Of a stretch of 64,000 nucleotides of DNA, positions 22,901 to 35,700 are shown in pieces. Both the position numbers and the translations under genes were made by a program. Origin of the DNA: Talinum fruticosum (lineage: Eukaryota > Streptophyta > Magnoliopsida > Caryophyllales > Talinaceae); assembly GCA_021018815.1 (NCBI GenBank), contig JAITYX010000009.1:3660501-3724500 (forward strand). Direction: 5' to 3'. The notes beneath the pieces are model-generated. The model had not been told where the DNA came from, made no database searches, and saw nothing but the letters and a program-made list of their open reading frames with translations. How positions within the stretch are numbered: the stretch's first letter is position 1; every line of letters starts with the position of its first letter.

Positions 22901-23110
22901 GCAGGGTTTAAGGCTTTAAGCCTATGGGATAGTCCATATTACAAACGTAACTCTGCCGAAATTTTTAGGTTATCTCAAGTTCCTTTGGGAAATCACCTTT
23001 GCTACCTCTAAGTTGGGATTAGAGAGCCAAACTAGCACCTGATAGAGCCTTGGGAGTTCCTGTAAGGAACTCGCGATGTAATACTCCTAGGGGTGTTTTG
23101 GGGTGTTACA
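19976..23110 (+). mobile_element. Solo LTR, 3.1 kb, TGTAATACCC...GGGTGTTACA
   Basis: It starts TGTAATACCCGTAATTTT and ends TTTTGGGGTGTTACA, flanked by the perfect five-base duplication TGCTA. There is no internal coding domain. It contains a purine- and GC-rich stretch (about 20330-20930) with a GGGAGA repeat at 20461-20501, and a C-rich segment near 22600-22630. TG...CA ends, extended inverted termini and length fit a Tekay/Del-like or similar gypsy LTR left by LTR-LTR recombination. Long ORFs on both strands of the GC-rich part are compositional. It sits in the gag of the Tat-like element. Confidence 0.85.
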
Positions 23111-23115
23111 TGCTA
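23111..23115. repeat. Right target-site duplication of solo LTR
   Basis: TGCTA, identical to 19971-19975. The gag frame runs through it (PSM before, SSPSF after the LTR). Confidence 0.85.
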
Positions 23116-23288
23116 GGTCCTTGTTGAGGCGTTCTAACCTTTTGGAGTTCGGATTCCGACGATACCGCCGCCCAAAGGATGAAGCTTAGGACAAGCTTAG
23201 GACCATGTGAAAGAAAATCAATTTCGGGAGGAAGGGACTCAAGTGCAAGACCCGAAGAGACACAACATGCTTTTATTTGGATGCACAT
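23111..23288 (-). pseudogene. N-terminal piece of gypsy gag
   Basis: An open frame from an ATG at 23288, reading CIQIKACCVSSGLALES at the start and KVRTPQQGPSM at the end. The next codons after the solo LTR are SSPSFALHSTPR, in frame. It is therefore the upstream part of the interrupted gag. Whether translation really starts at 23288 is uncertain. Confidence 0.55.
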
Positions 23289-23900
23289 AAAGAATGCAAG
23301 TAGAAAATGAAGTGTATGACCTAATTAGGAATGATTTTTATGATTTGGCTAATGCATAATTGGAACATGAATAATTAATCCTTAATGGAAGATGTATTTA
23401 TCTTTACTAAATGAAGCATGATAATGCATTTTCCTAAATTAAGAATGAATTTTCTTTGGCTAAAATGTAATGTCAAACCGGACTCTCCTAATTTGAGATG
23501 ATTTTTTTTTTTTTTGCTACTAAATGAAATGCAAGAAGGCAAAATAGACTCACCCAATTTGGGATGAATTTATTTGGCTAAATGAAATGCAAAACGGACT
23601 CACCTAATTGGAGATGAATTTATTTTGACTGAATGAAATCCAAAACGGACTCACCTAATTTGAGATGAATTTTTTTAACTAAATGAAATGCAAAACGGAC
23701 TCACCTAATTTGAGATGAATTTTTTTAGCTAAATAAAATGCATGGACTCACCTAATTTGAGATGAATTTTATTTTGGCTAATGCAAAATGGATTCACCTA
23801 TTTGATATGAATTTTATTTTTGGCTAATGCAAAAAAATAAAATGAATGGATACCTTAATTGGGATGAATTTATTTTTGGCTAATGAAATGCGAAAATTCA
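23289..23900. repeat. Minisatellite in the gypsy leader, unit about 55-60 bp
   Basis: About ten diverged units of the form AATGAAATGCAAAACGG + ACTCACCTAATTTGAGATGA + ATTTTTTTAGCTA. The best-kept copies are at 23560-23760. Unit length varies through the T-run and the ATGCAAAA part. It lies in the untranslated leader between primer site and gag. Confidence 0.75.
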
Positions 23901-24652
23901 AAATAGTGATGCAGATAAAAAAACAAGGCTAAAACAATCTAGAAACCTATGTCTAAAAGGATAGAGGGAACCTTGGTAGGTTCCTTTTGAACCGACCGGT
24001 GGTGACTACCTAAACTCGCTTAAAGAAATTTTTAGTATGGCTCGGAAGTGCAAATAATGGACTAACCTAAAAGGAAAAAGCAATTTGTCTTTTGGCTAAA
24101 TGCACACAATGGACCAACTCTAGGAAATTTTCTTAAGGTATTTTATTCGCACCCATGTAAGGGCTAATCAAGCACTCCCCACCCATTTCTAAAGGCTCAC
24201 AAGGAGAGGATTAAATCTAAAAAGCAACTACACTTATTCAAGCATGCAAATGAAGGTAAGGTGCCACCTAATAGTCAAAAGATCTAAGGTCAAAAGAGGT
24301 TTAGACTCGACCGAATACATGGTGACTCATAGTCCAAGTATTTGGTCTTCCGTGTGGGGAATGGCAAGAAAAAGGCCGGAATCCTCGGTGCATCTTGATA
24401 AATCAAGAGCGCGCGCTATGAGGGAAGAGGTACTGCCTCCGTTGGGAATCAAGCCTAATTGGGCCTACCCGGACGCAATAGGACCCTCTTACCGAAGTTT
24501 TAACAGGGGGTAAAATAAATTTGTCCTATGGTCCAATAATAGAAATAAACTATGTTCATAGTGTTGCTAAAAATGTGAGATGCCTAATGCAAATACATTA
24601 TTAAAACATACTACTCAAATTTTCAAGTTTCGCCCCCTTAATAAGTGATATA
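23901..24652 (-). other. Untranslated leader of the gypsy element
   Basis: Between the minisatellite and the primer site. Some units of the ATGGACTAACC/ATGGACCAACTC type recur, so the repeat extends in weaker form. No coding domain recognised. Confidence 0.5.
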
Positions 24653-24670
24653 TCCCCAGTGGAGTCGCCA
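24653..24670 (-). other. Primer binding site, tRNA-Arg-like
   Basis: The minus strand reads TGGCGACTCCACTGGGGA next to the LTR. TGGCGACTC is complementary to a GAGTCGCCA tRNA 3' end, the tRNA-Arg type used by Tat/Ogre elements. The tRNA assignment is from memory. Confidence 0.65.
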
Positions 24671-26691
24671 TTATAGGAACCACAGCCGGTGGCCCGCCCT
24701 GGACCGGACCAAATCAAGCTTCCTCACGAATTGGGTTTGGCGTAGGGTTTTTAAAAGTTGGTTTAAAGAGTGATTTTAGGGTTTTGGAAATGACTTTTTG
24801 AAAGTGGGGATTGCTCTCTCATTTAGAGTTTCGAATTTTATTAAATTGAGTTGAAGATGGATTAAATTGAATTGATTGGCGTTTTATTAATTATTTTACT
24901 TTAGGAATCATTTTCGAATTCTTGAAATGTTATTTTTAAACTGAAAAAAATAAATTAAATTTGGAATATTAAATATGTTGTGAGGCTTTAAGGCCATATC
25001 GAGTGTGAAGACACTAATCCGGACCGAAGCCACGACCATTGACCACCGAAGCCGCACTCCGGTGGTCGAGGGCACCGCCACGAGTCACGACTAAAGGAAT
25101 CAACCGCAACCTTTGGCCCGACAGGCGATTCAAGAGCCCAAATTTATTTACATTCAGTCAAAATAACCGAGATGCAATTTAAATAGAAATAAAACACAAA
25201 AAGAGAGGAGTTGCCATTTAGTTTTTAGAAAAGAAAAACTAACAAAAATGAAAATGAAAATTTTCTCTTTTGATCTTAGTATGGAAAAACTAAGACCGAA
25301 AAAGCTAAAAGTGACTTCATTGGTCTTAAAACCAATAATTGAATTCGAGGCCGAGGGTACGAAACATAGGGAAAACCCTTCCGTTCCGCCCGTCCGAAAC
25401 GACCATTATTAACTTGATTAGTGCATTAAAATAGAGTACTAAACACAAGCACATAACATATTAAACGAAATTAAAGCAACCAAAACATGAACAAAAGCAA
25501 TAAAAGCAAATAAAAGGAAAGCAATAAAGGAAAATAAAAGCGAAAGAAAAGAAAAGCGAGAAACTTTAAAGGTTACATCGAGCGGGAGGAAATAAAAAGC
25601 AATACAACTTTTTGATCCACAATACAAAAACGATAAAATCATAAAATAAAGAACCATTTAAAGGTCGAATTGATGCACTCAGGTTGTCCCACCTGTTGAC
25701 CTGGATTTCTGCACTGGATCTCTTGATGCAACGGCAGTGAATCAACGAAAGGGGCTTTTTCGTGAGTTTTGAGTGTAGGTAAGAAGATCGTTGATGGATT
25801 ATTCTGGTTCATATGTGGGTTGGAATGAAAAGTACAAGTAGTAATAAGCTAAAAAGGATCCAAGAGATCATAATACAAAAAGAAGTATTTAGTAGCTATT
25901 AGTTCAATTTCAGTAGCCACATTAGGAATAAGCCTTCGGTTAGCTTTCCGCATTATAACGCATAGGAGAAAGTCATGTTGAAATGAGAGCCAAGGCTCTC
26001 TATTTATAGGGAGAGACCTAGGTTACAAATGACCTAGGGTTGCTCTTGGCCAGCCGTCCAAGGCTAAGTAAAAAAATTGCACCAAAATCAAAGAGATAAG
26101 ATCGAATAGAACCTGGATAGGATCCCGATCGGGGCACCTACCACCTAGGGATACCTAGGGTTTCGTGCTCTAGCATGCTGAAAAGGGAGTCTTCAAGCCA
26201 AAAACGCAACATTTCACTTAAAGAATCCAGGTAATGGGCGACCGACCATACGACGTCGTCTTAAGGGAGAAGCTCCTAGTCTCGCGCAAACCTGTCTTGG
26301 AGCTTAAATGCAGCACTTTGATGCTCGTGATCATGAAATGCAATGCTTAACACCGTCTTTAGGTCTTTAGCTCCGTGTCCGATTGGACAAAAGTGAAATG
26401 CATAATTTTGAGCCTGGAATTTTCCGGTACACAGCATTGGACTCCATTGTCTCTGAAGGCTCGGCCGAGCTTGGACCATCCGAAAGACAAAGGGATTTTT
26501 GGATCGATCCAAGGAAAAAGGCTATTCATGTGGTGTTGGGGGTTCTTTTTGGTTTACTTGGTTTCCGTCACACTAATCAAACTCAGTCCATGATCCAAAT
26601 CCTCAAACAGGACTCGAGATTTTATCATTAGGCCGACAAATAAATTACCAAATTAAGGGAGATAAGGGATGACACTTTTTTGGTGTGTACA
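24671..26691 (-). mobile_element. 5' LTR of the Tat/Ogre-like element
   Basis: The right edge is clear: the minus strand starts TGTACACACCAAAAAAGTGTC at 26691. The left edge, against the primer site, is less certain because the last bases before it are TATAA on the minus strand. A minus-strand TATA box (TATAAATA, 26001-26008) lies about 690 bp inside. About 2.0 kb long. The bases just outside (GCAAG, 26692-26696) would be the target duplication; its partner is outside the window. Confidence 0.7.
26001..26008 (-). promoter_or_regulatory. TATA box of the gypsy LTR
   Basis: CCTATAAATAGAGAG on the minus strand, in the expected U3 position. Confidence 0.6.
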
Positions 26692-27584
26692 GCAAGACAC
26701 TTTTAGCATACAACTAAAAGTAAAGAGCATAAAATTGTTACCCCTTGCCAATTTTTAGGCGTAAGGTGTCTTACACACTCCTCTTTGAGAATTTTTGGAA
26801 TTCTCATATAACGTGTGGGTTCCCGGGTTGGGATACATCAAAATCAAGGCTCGAGATATAGATGTCCTCCGAGATGAGCTACAAAAGATGAAGTTAATTC
26901 CCACAAGAGAAATTCAACTACACACAAAAGAAGAAAGAGATGAAGACTCACCAATCGGACCATAATCCACCCTAAGTGATAAGCATAGGATGAATGCGAG
27001 TTCAAAACTGGTTATAAGGATACTGGGTAGTTGCTTCTTCCTACTCATGTTGAGTAAGGAAGAAAAATAAAATATGGTTTGTAGTGGATCATAAGGAACA
27101 AACAAAAGCCACTTGTTATAGCAGATTTGAGGCGTGACCCGTTTGCCAAGATACCAAAAAACCCGAAAGAAACTTCAAATAAGATCCTCCTCTCACTCAA
27201 TTCTCACGCAAAACCTACGCTTTGAGGGAGTTGGAGTTGGGCCTACGAAGGAAGTTGGCCTGCACATATAGGACCCATATAGAGATAAGAAAAATTGGCA
27301 CAAATTGGGCACCAAACACCCAACTTTTGGCCGGCGCCGCCATTGCGGTCGTGCCCATAGGCCCACCATAGGCCATGGGTCGGGCCAACAGTCAGGCAAG
27401 TGAGGAAGAGAATTTTTGGGTGTATTTTTACTCAAATTTAAAGCTTGAAAGTGATGTACCGAAGCCGGATGATTGAGGGCGAACCTCAAAAAGCCTAGAT
27501 CATGAGCTTTGGGTCCTTGAAGGTGGATCTTGGCCCATGATATCGAGGCGGGGAATGAAGGGTAACTCCTTAAACCGGTTGAAA
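26692..27584. other. Unassigned sequence between gypsy LTR and the duplicated block
   Basis: About 0.9 kb without a convincing protein. It begins the target region of the Tat-like insertion. A minus-strand open frame at 27193-27489 has no recognisable domain. It may be leader or internal sequence of the element whose LTR starts at 27771, but I cannot show this. Confidence 0.35.
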
Positions 27585-30500
27585 GGTGAGGAAAATACTC
27601 ATATAGCCATGGCTACAATTTTGCAAGACAAATGAGACCTTTATCCACATACCTCGATGATCTCGCGAAGCAACAAAAGGGAAGATAATTCGTCAAATCC
27701 CTCTCGGCCTTTATATGCCTCACTCCGGAGCGTGTGGCGCTCGAAATTTGGATGACTAGAGTAGCCACCTTGTTATAACCCAAATAAGAACGAGGTTTTT
27801 GTAAAACAGCTTTAAAATTATACTTTTTCAAAAAGAAAAAAAAAGGTTGACTCTTGTGCTCAAAAGGCAAAAACAATATAAAAGACTCGATCCGATAACC
27901 TAAGATGTTGGGTTTGGGGTTTTGGTTAGGAAGCACGAACGTCAAGAACTCGCCACTTCCTCCGTTATAAGAATGGGTTCCCACTAATATGTTATATCCT
28001 TTTTTTAGACATCCTAAATATTAATTAACATGTTTAAATAAAATGGATTCACAAAATAAGAGTATAAAAGAAAAGTGCATCATTATACACGTAAGCATAC
28101 ACATGCAAGCACACGAATGCAAAACTCAGGGCCAACATATTTGTTGATGTATGGCGGGTTTGCATTCAGATAAGAGCCAAATTTCTCTACGTATTGATCA
28201 TCGTAGGACTTGAATTTACTCTTGGATCAAAACCCTACGTAGTTCTAGCAAGGATTTCGTCATAACTCTTATGAGTTCCATTGGGGATGGTTAGGGATCA
28301 TTTTCTTGTCTAATGGTCATATTAAATGACTTTAGAGATGACTCATTCCTATGGTCGAGTCAATCTGGTTGTGAATAGAGAGAGTTACTTAGGGTTTCAA
28401 CTCCATTACTCAAGGTGATAAGTGATGGGATAGGTCGATCGGCTCAAGTCTAGGCATGAGTATAAGGATTAGATCTTTTAACATTCCCATTTCGACTAAG
28501 AAAAAATTCCTTGGGGCATGAAGTGGGATGAATTTTCGTAGAGTTCATGGGTTGGTGTTTTATGGCTAATGGTTCTCAAAGATTTAGATAGAATCCCGGC
28601 GGATGGCCTGTCGTCAAGCAAGAAGATACAATTAGCGATTCGGTCATATCCGATATGAAAATAATCCACTAGGATAATGGTGGAATTATGAAGGGTGTTT
28701 GAATTGAAATGAATGTGGATCATCCTAAAGATCGGATATGAACGAATTTCGATTAAGGTCTCAAGTTTGGTGAAAGGTCACGACCATACATCGAAGAATA
28801 TGTTGGCCCCAAGGACAACCATGCAAACAAATACAAGACATGCACGGTTGTGTCTAACAATAGCCATTTGGTATTTAGCCAAAAATTGTTATCATTCATG
28901 ATTAAGGTTAAGATGATCACAAGGAGGCAATTATGATTACCGTCATCCCTTATTCATGGGTCATACTTCAATTTTGGCAACAACACTAATTAGCGATCTT
29001 AGACGGTTCATTTTATTATTTTTGACCGAGTTGATTATATTGTGATGAATGGGCTAAGACATGCTTGAAACAAAAATTGTTATTATTCACACTTTAGATC
29101 TAGTGGCTTTACATGTATCGGATTATTAAAATGTAATGAACAAAATGAAATATACAAGGTTTTCCTAAATATAAGAAATCTAAAAAGAACGTAAATAAAA
29201 TTCTCCAACAACATGGAGATCGAAGTGTTCGTGACTAAACTTCTTGATGGATCCTTGGCTCGCATTATGATGAACCATGTGTCTTGATTGACCAAACAAA
29301 GTCCCGAGTATTTATTTTATTGAAAGACATAATTAGTTGATTTTTAAAATTATTTTTGAAAGAGAAATCCCGAAACTAAGTAAGATGAGATTAAAAAATA
29401 TGAAAAAATTTATATAGTTTAAAGACTCCATAAGAAGCTCGGTTAAAAAACTTTGTATTTTTTTGAGAACATCTAAGTTGATTTAATAAAATTTTAAAGT
29501 GACACTTCTTGTACCTCACTAGCCGTTATGACTACCGTTTTCAAAAAATTATAACTTTTTAAAGGAAGCTCCTATTGCGGTGATTCTAAAGTATAGAGTT
29601 ATATATTTGAGTCTAATTACAATGGTAAAAATATCAAAAATAAATTCCTTAACATGTAAAACTGATAAACCAAAAACTTAAGTAACATCCCGATTTATAC
29701 TTGTTCTAGATAGTGGGGAATTTATTTATTTATTAAAAATAAAATAAACCCTATATTATAAAACTGTAAACATTGGAACAACTAGACATATTAAGGAATT
29801 ATTGTGATTTTTGTATAATTTTAAAAGTACTTGAAGATATTTTAACAGATTTGTTAATATATATATTCCGACTCGGGAATTGCCGAAATTACGCTTTTGC
29901 AATGTTGAATTTAATAAATCATATCTCTCTAACTATAAGGAGTTAGGAGACAAACGTTACCAATTTCGTAAGATGAGTAAGTTTATTTTATTTCTTATAA
30001 AGGACATTTATTTGTAACAAACATTTAGATCATGAAAAGATAGGAAAACAATGACAATGTCATTTTTTGGACTGATTAAACCTTCCATTGAAAAATATAT
30101 GATATAAATAACTCGAGATTTGGATTTGGGTGAGTGAAAACTTTCCGGAAAGAACTTTCATTGATCCATATAATGATATAAAAGTAAAAATTTTTGGAAT
30201 TGAAATATTTCCACTAAAGTGGCCTAGAAATAACATCTAACCTTCCAATTTGAACCACTTTACTCCAAGTTATTATCCTTCATGTTCAATCATGACTTAG
30301 CCCATTTTTCTTTATTTTTCATGTATTATAAGCATAAAATAAAGGTGAGGAATATGAGAAAGAGAAAATAACATACAATTTTGCAATCATCTCTCGCATC
30401 TCACCGCTCACTCTCGAAAAAAGAAAACTAGTGTTCCACCCACATAGGGGAATGACCGCGCGAGCCCTAATGGGACGTACGGTAAGAGACGAGGGTCGAA

Positions 30501-31695
30501 ACCAACCTCGAGACCGGCCTACTCTAAAAAAAGAGACAAGGAAACACTAAAACGTTAGTAGTAATAAATAATCATAATAGTAATAGAAAAAAATGATAAT
30601 AATAACAAAATAAATAGAAACAATAACAATAATAATGATAAAGTTAGTAACAATAACAATCGTAATGATAAGGTTAGTAGTAATAGCAATAATAATCATA
30701 AGGTTAGTAGTATAAAAAAATAACAATAATAATAATAAGGTTAGTAGTAATAATGATAATAAACAAACAAATAACAATAATCATGGTAAAGTTAGTAGTT
30801 AAAAGGAATAACAAAAACAAATAAATAAATGGATAGGTAAAAGAACATAAAAAGAAACTAAGAAAGAAGAACATGTTATGTATGTGTATGGTTAATCATC
30901 ATGAAATGAAATAAGATAAGAGTAGAGAGGAAAAACTAAAAAAAAAAAAAAAAAGAAAATGAAGTTATGTAATCTCATCAAACTTAAAAAATGATAATAA
31001 GAAAAATTACCCTCTTCTTTCTTGAAATAAAGAAGATATTTTGGCTAACTTGAAAGAAAGCCTGATTTGTTCAACATTAAAAAAATTAGGAAGATTAACT
31101 TAAATTTAATCAACTCTCAATAGATTTAATTTTAGTTAATCAAGCGACTTTTAGAAGATCAAACAAGGGAGAAAGAACTTTTTAAAAGATAGAGATTTTT
31201 TCAAAAAATCAAGGCCCACATCTAGGAAGTGATAAGGGGTATTTATAGAGCAAGTGATGAGAGGTTCCCAAAATCCTAATAGTTTTCTTCTTTTTTAAAA
31301 AATAATGATAATTAGGTGATAAAAATTTTAAAAAATTAAAATAAAATAAAAAATTAAAATTAATAGGAAAGAGACAAAAAAAAAGAAAAAAAGAGGAGAG
31401 AATGAAGGGAGCGGGGCACCACCATTGTGGTGAAACAGTTAAAAAACATAAATAAAACAATGAGGTTGGGTTTAAAAAAGGACAAAACCAATTAAACCAT
31501 ATTTTCCATTTTTTGCTTTTTATTTTTTATTTTTCTTGGTTGGAGGAGGTGGCCTGGCATGGACTGCCAGCCGTGCCCCCATATTGTTTTTACTCTTGTT
31601 TCCCTTTTTTTTTCCTTTTTTTTGTTTGATTATATATTTTGGGCCTTTTTTTTTTTTGTTACAATTTGATTGTTATTTTTAGTATGCTTGGTACA
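27585..31695 (-). mobile_element. Long LTR with primer-site-like sequence and leader, copy A
   Basis: A 4.1-kb block repeated at 32734-36880. On the minus strand it starts TGTACCAAGCATAC at 31695, has a TATA box (CTATAAATACCCC, about 31239-31250), and ends near 27771 next to a primer-site-like TGGC(T)ACTCTAGTC (27752-27767). About 185 bp of leader follow. This is the structure of an LTR plus the start of an internal region, with a tRNA-Arg-type primer as in the Tat-like element. No coding domain is present in the block. It contains an AT-rich trinucleotide repeat. Confidence 0.6.
30545..30800. repeat. AAT-rich minisatellite in copy A
   Basis: Imperfect units containing GATAAGGTTAGTAGTAATA and runs of AATAAT, about 35-60 bp each. 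It is repeated in copy A' at 35745-36000 with different unit counts. The minus-strand ORF of Ile/Val/Thr over it is a by-product. Confidence 0.7.
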
Positions 31696-32733
31696 TTTTT
31701 TCATCATTATATTTTTTTACTCTTCTTCCCATTTAGTTTAGACATTTACACCCACATATTATTTCATCATTACATTTTTTTTTTCCAAAGATACAAAAAC
31801 ATAACTTCATGAGTTCCATCCTATTTCATTATTAATTGTCAATTTTTCTCTTTACATATATTATCCCAAGGCTCAATCACAAAATACTTATGTTAATTAA
31901 ACTAATATGTAAACATATATGTCTATAATTCGATCACCTCTTATTCCATCGTTATCATAACATGGACAAGCTTTTCTCACCATACCATTTAATAAATCAG
32001 CTTACCCTCTTCTTTTAAACCAAATCCTTATTTTCATTTTCGTAACTTTTTATTCCTCAACCAGCTATAAGAAACTAACACATTTACATTGTAACAATAG
32101 CTTCGATTAAACAATTCAAGTAGGGACCCCGACTATTAAGGAGAGCCCAATACGGTTAGTTCTAATAACAAACATTTATAAGCGATTAATAGTAAACGAT
32201 TAACATTCTAGTAAAACAAGTGAACACTAAACATTTCGAAAGAACAAACAAGTAACGTACCTTAGATAGTTGTTAGTTTTCTTTTATATATTGTTTTTCG
32301 TTATTTTCTTCGATGATGTCATTTCCGTCAAGTTTCTATTTCCATAAAGTAATTTGATTCGGTACATTAGATTTCTTATCACATTCTCATATTAATTTTT
32401 TCGGTAATCGTTACATTCTGTTTCTATTAATTTCTCACTTGCAACTCAAAATTCATTAAACTTAAAACTTTCACAATTTTAATAAGGATCTATTTTCCCT
32501 ACCTGCTCAACTCGATTAAACATTCCGAATTTCTTTTCGATCCTTCTCTCTTTGAATAATATCCAAAACCTTCTTTAAAATCGTTTGTCATTCATGTCTC
32601 ATTATAATATAGACACTTATCGGCTTATTTTCCCCGTCATCACAACTCACTTTAAACAAGATCTCTGTTAATTCCAATAAAACCCGTAACTTTGTAGCCA
32701 ACTTTTATTTCATATCTTCAACCCTTGAACCAA
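31696..32733 (-). repeat. Fragment of a long TGTAAC-type LTR, copy B
   Basis: Matches 39345-40330 along its whole length (shared words such as TTTAGTTTAGACATTTACAC and TCATAACACGNACAAGCTTTT). At 39345-40330 the sequence is part of a longer minus-oriented LTR, so B is a fragment of that LTR placed between the two long blocks. Confidence 0.65.
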
Positions 32734-35700
32734 GCGAAAGGCGAGGAAAATACTCATATATCCATGGCTACAATTTTGTAAGACAAATGAGACCTTTATC
32801 CATACAAGATAATGTATTTTGGCAATAATTGAAGAAACGAAGCATACCTCGATGATCTTCCATGAGCCACAAAAGGGAAGATTATTCGTCAAATCCCTCT
32901 CGACCTTTGTATGCCTCACTCGGAGCATGTGGCGCTCGAAATTGAGATGACTAGAGTCGCCACCTTGTTATGACCCAAACAAGAATGGGGTTTTCGTAAA
33001 ACAGTTTTAAAATTATATTTTTTCAAAAAGAAAAAAAGGTTGACTCTTGTACCCAAAAGGAAAAAACAATATAAAAGATTGATCTCGAGAACCTAAGATG
33101 TTGGGTTCGAGGTTTTAGTTAGGAAGCACGAACACCAAGGACTCGCCACTTACTTTATTCTAAGAATGGGTTCCTACTAATATGTTATATACTTTTTTTT
33201 ATACATCCTAAATATTAATTAACATATTTAAATAAAATGGATTCACAAAATAAGAGTATAAAAGAAAAACGCATCATTATACACGTAAGCATATACATGC
33301 AAGCACACGAATGCAAAACTCGGGGCCAACAGATTCGTTGATGTGTGGCGGGTTTGCATTCGGATAAGAGCCAAATTTCTCTACGTACCGATCATCTTAG
33401 AACTTGAATCTATTCTTGGATCAAAACCCTACATAGTTCTAGCAAGGATTCCGTCATAACTCTTGTTAGTTCCATTGGGGATGGTTATGGATCATTTTCC
33501 TGTCTAATGGTCATATTAAATGACTTTAGTGATGACTCATTCCTATGGTCTAGTCAATCTAGTTGAGAATAGAGAGAGTTACTCAGGGTGTCAACTCCAT
33601 TACTCAAGGAGATAAGTGACGGGATAGGTGGATCGACTCAAGTCTAGGCATGAGTATAAGTATTAGACCTTTTAACATTCCTATTTTGACTCGTAAAATA
33701 ATTCCTTGGGGTATGAAGTGGGATGAATTTTTGTAGAGTTAGTGGATCGGTGTTTTATGGCTAATGGTTCTCAAAGATTTATATAGAATCCTCGTCGATG
33801 GCCTGTCGCCAAGCAAGAGGATACAATCAGCGATTCGGTCATATGTGATATGAAAACAATCCACTTGGATAATGGTGGAATTATGAAGGTTGTTTGAATT
33901 GAAATGGATGTGGATCGTCCTAAAGATCATATATGAAGGAATTTCTGATTAAGGTCTCAAGTTTGATGAAAGGTCACGATCATACATCAAAGAATATGTC
34001 GGCCCTAAGGACAAGAATGCAAACATATACAAGACATGCACGGGTGTGTCTAACAATAACCATTTCTTATTTAGGCAAAAATTGTTATGATTCATGATTA
34101 AGGTCAAGATGATCTTAAAGAGGCGATTATGATTACCGTCATCCCTTATTCATGGGTCTACTTCAATTTTGACAATAACACTAATTAGGGATCTTAGACG
34201 ATTCATTTTTTATTTTTGATCAAGTTGATTATGATGTTATGAATGGCCTAAGATATGCTTGAAAAAAAATATTATTATTCACACTTTGGATCTAGTGGCT
34301 TTACAAGTACCGGATTATTACAGTGTAATGAACAAAATGAAATATACAAGGTTTTCCTAAATATAAGAAATCTAAAAAGAATGTAAATAAAATTCTCCAA
34401 CACCATGGAGATGAGAAGTGTTCATGACTAAACTTCTTGACGGATCATTGGCTCGTATTATGACGAATCATGTGTCTTGATTGATCAAACAAAGTCTCAA
34501 GTATTTATTTTATTGAAATACATAATTAGTTGATTTTTACAAGTATTTCGAAAGAGAAATCCCGAAATTAAGTAAGATAAGCTTAAAAATATGAAACAAA
34601 TGTATATAATTTAAAGACTCCATAAGAATCTTAGTTAAAAAATTTGCATTTTTTGAAAACTTCTAAATTGACTTAATAAAATTTAAAGTGACATTTCTTA
34701 TACCTTACTAATCGTAATGACTCGCCGTTTTCAAAAAATTATAACTTTTTCAAGGAAGCTTCTATTGAGGTGATTCTAAAGTCTAGAGTTATATATTTGA
34801 GTCTAATTTCAATGGTAAAAATATCAAAAATAAATTCTTTAACATGTGAAACTGATAAACCGAAAATTTGGTGACATCCTGATTTATACTTGTTCGGATA
34901 GTAGGGAATTTATTTATTTATTAAAAATAAAATAAACCTTATATTGTGAAACTTTAAATATTGGAACAACTAGACACATTAAGAAATTGTTGTGATTTTT
35001 TGTATAATTTTAAAAGTACTTTAAGATATTTTAACAAATTTGTTAATATATATATTCCGATCCGGGAACCGTAGAAATTACGGCTTTGCAATGTCGACTT
35101 TAATAAATTATATCTCTCTAACTATAAGAAGTTAGGAGACAAACATTACCAACTTAAAAAGATAAGGAAGTTTATTTTATTTCTTATGCAGGACATTTAT
35201 TTAGAAACAAACATTTAGATCATGAAAAGATAGGAAAATAGTGAGGATGTCGTTTGTTCGGACTAATTAAACCTTCCATTGAAAAATATATGGTATAAAT
35301 AACTTGAGACTCGGATTTGGGTGAGTGAAAACTTTCTGGAAAGAACATTCATTGTTCCATCTAATGATATAAAAGTAAAAATTTTTGGAATAAAAATATT
35401 TCCACTAAAGTGGCCTAAAAATAACATATAACCTTCCGGTTTGAACCACTTTACTCCAAGTTATTATCCTTCATGTTCAATCATGACTTAGCTTATTTTC
35501 TTCACTTTTCATGTATTACAAGCAGAAAATAAAGGTGAGGAATATGAGAAAGAGAAAATAACATACAATTTTACAATCATCTCTCGGATCTCATCGCTCA
35601 CTCTCGAAGAAAGAAAACTAGTGTTCCACCCAAATAGGAGGAATGATCACGCATGCCTTAAAGGGACAAACGGTAAAACTCGAGGGTCGAAACCAACCCG

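Larger units (their letters stand above)
1551..26691 (-). mobile_element. Tat/Ogre-like Ty3/gypsy element, interrupted, 3' LTR not in window
   Basis: Read on the minus strand the parts come in order: LTR (24671-26691), primer site (24653-24670), leader with minisatellite, gag (23288-23111 and 19975 to about 18071), protease (near 17700-18070), RT (about 15490-16670), RNase H (about 14800-15480), integrase (14578-14770, then 5416-4299), then a convergent plus-strand ORF. The order PR-RT-RH-INT is that of Ty3/gypsy. An ORF on the opposite strand between pol and the 3' LTR, and a primer site fitting tRNA-Arg, are known traits of the Tat/Ogre lineage. Many stops and frameshifts show it is dead. 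A solo LTR and a SIRE-like element sit inside it. The remaining 3' part lies beyond the left edge or was displaced by the copia insertion at 1-1550. Confidence 0.75.

Noticed and set aside
23289..23900. CRISPR-like array of repeats and spacers
   Set aside because: The units are contiguous and diverged, without unique spacers, in plant retrotransposon DNA.
26692..27584. Possible host gene between the gypsy LTR and the duplicated block
   Set aside because: No open frame has a recognisable domain, splice structure or codon pattern. Left as unassigned.
30547..30777. Membrane-protein-like ORF of Ile, Val, Thr and Tyr
   Set aside because: It translates an AAT-type minisatellite; hydrophobicity is a by-product of the repeat.
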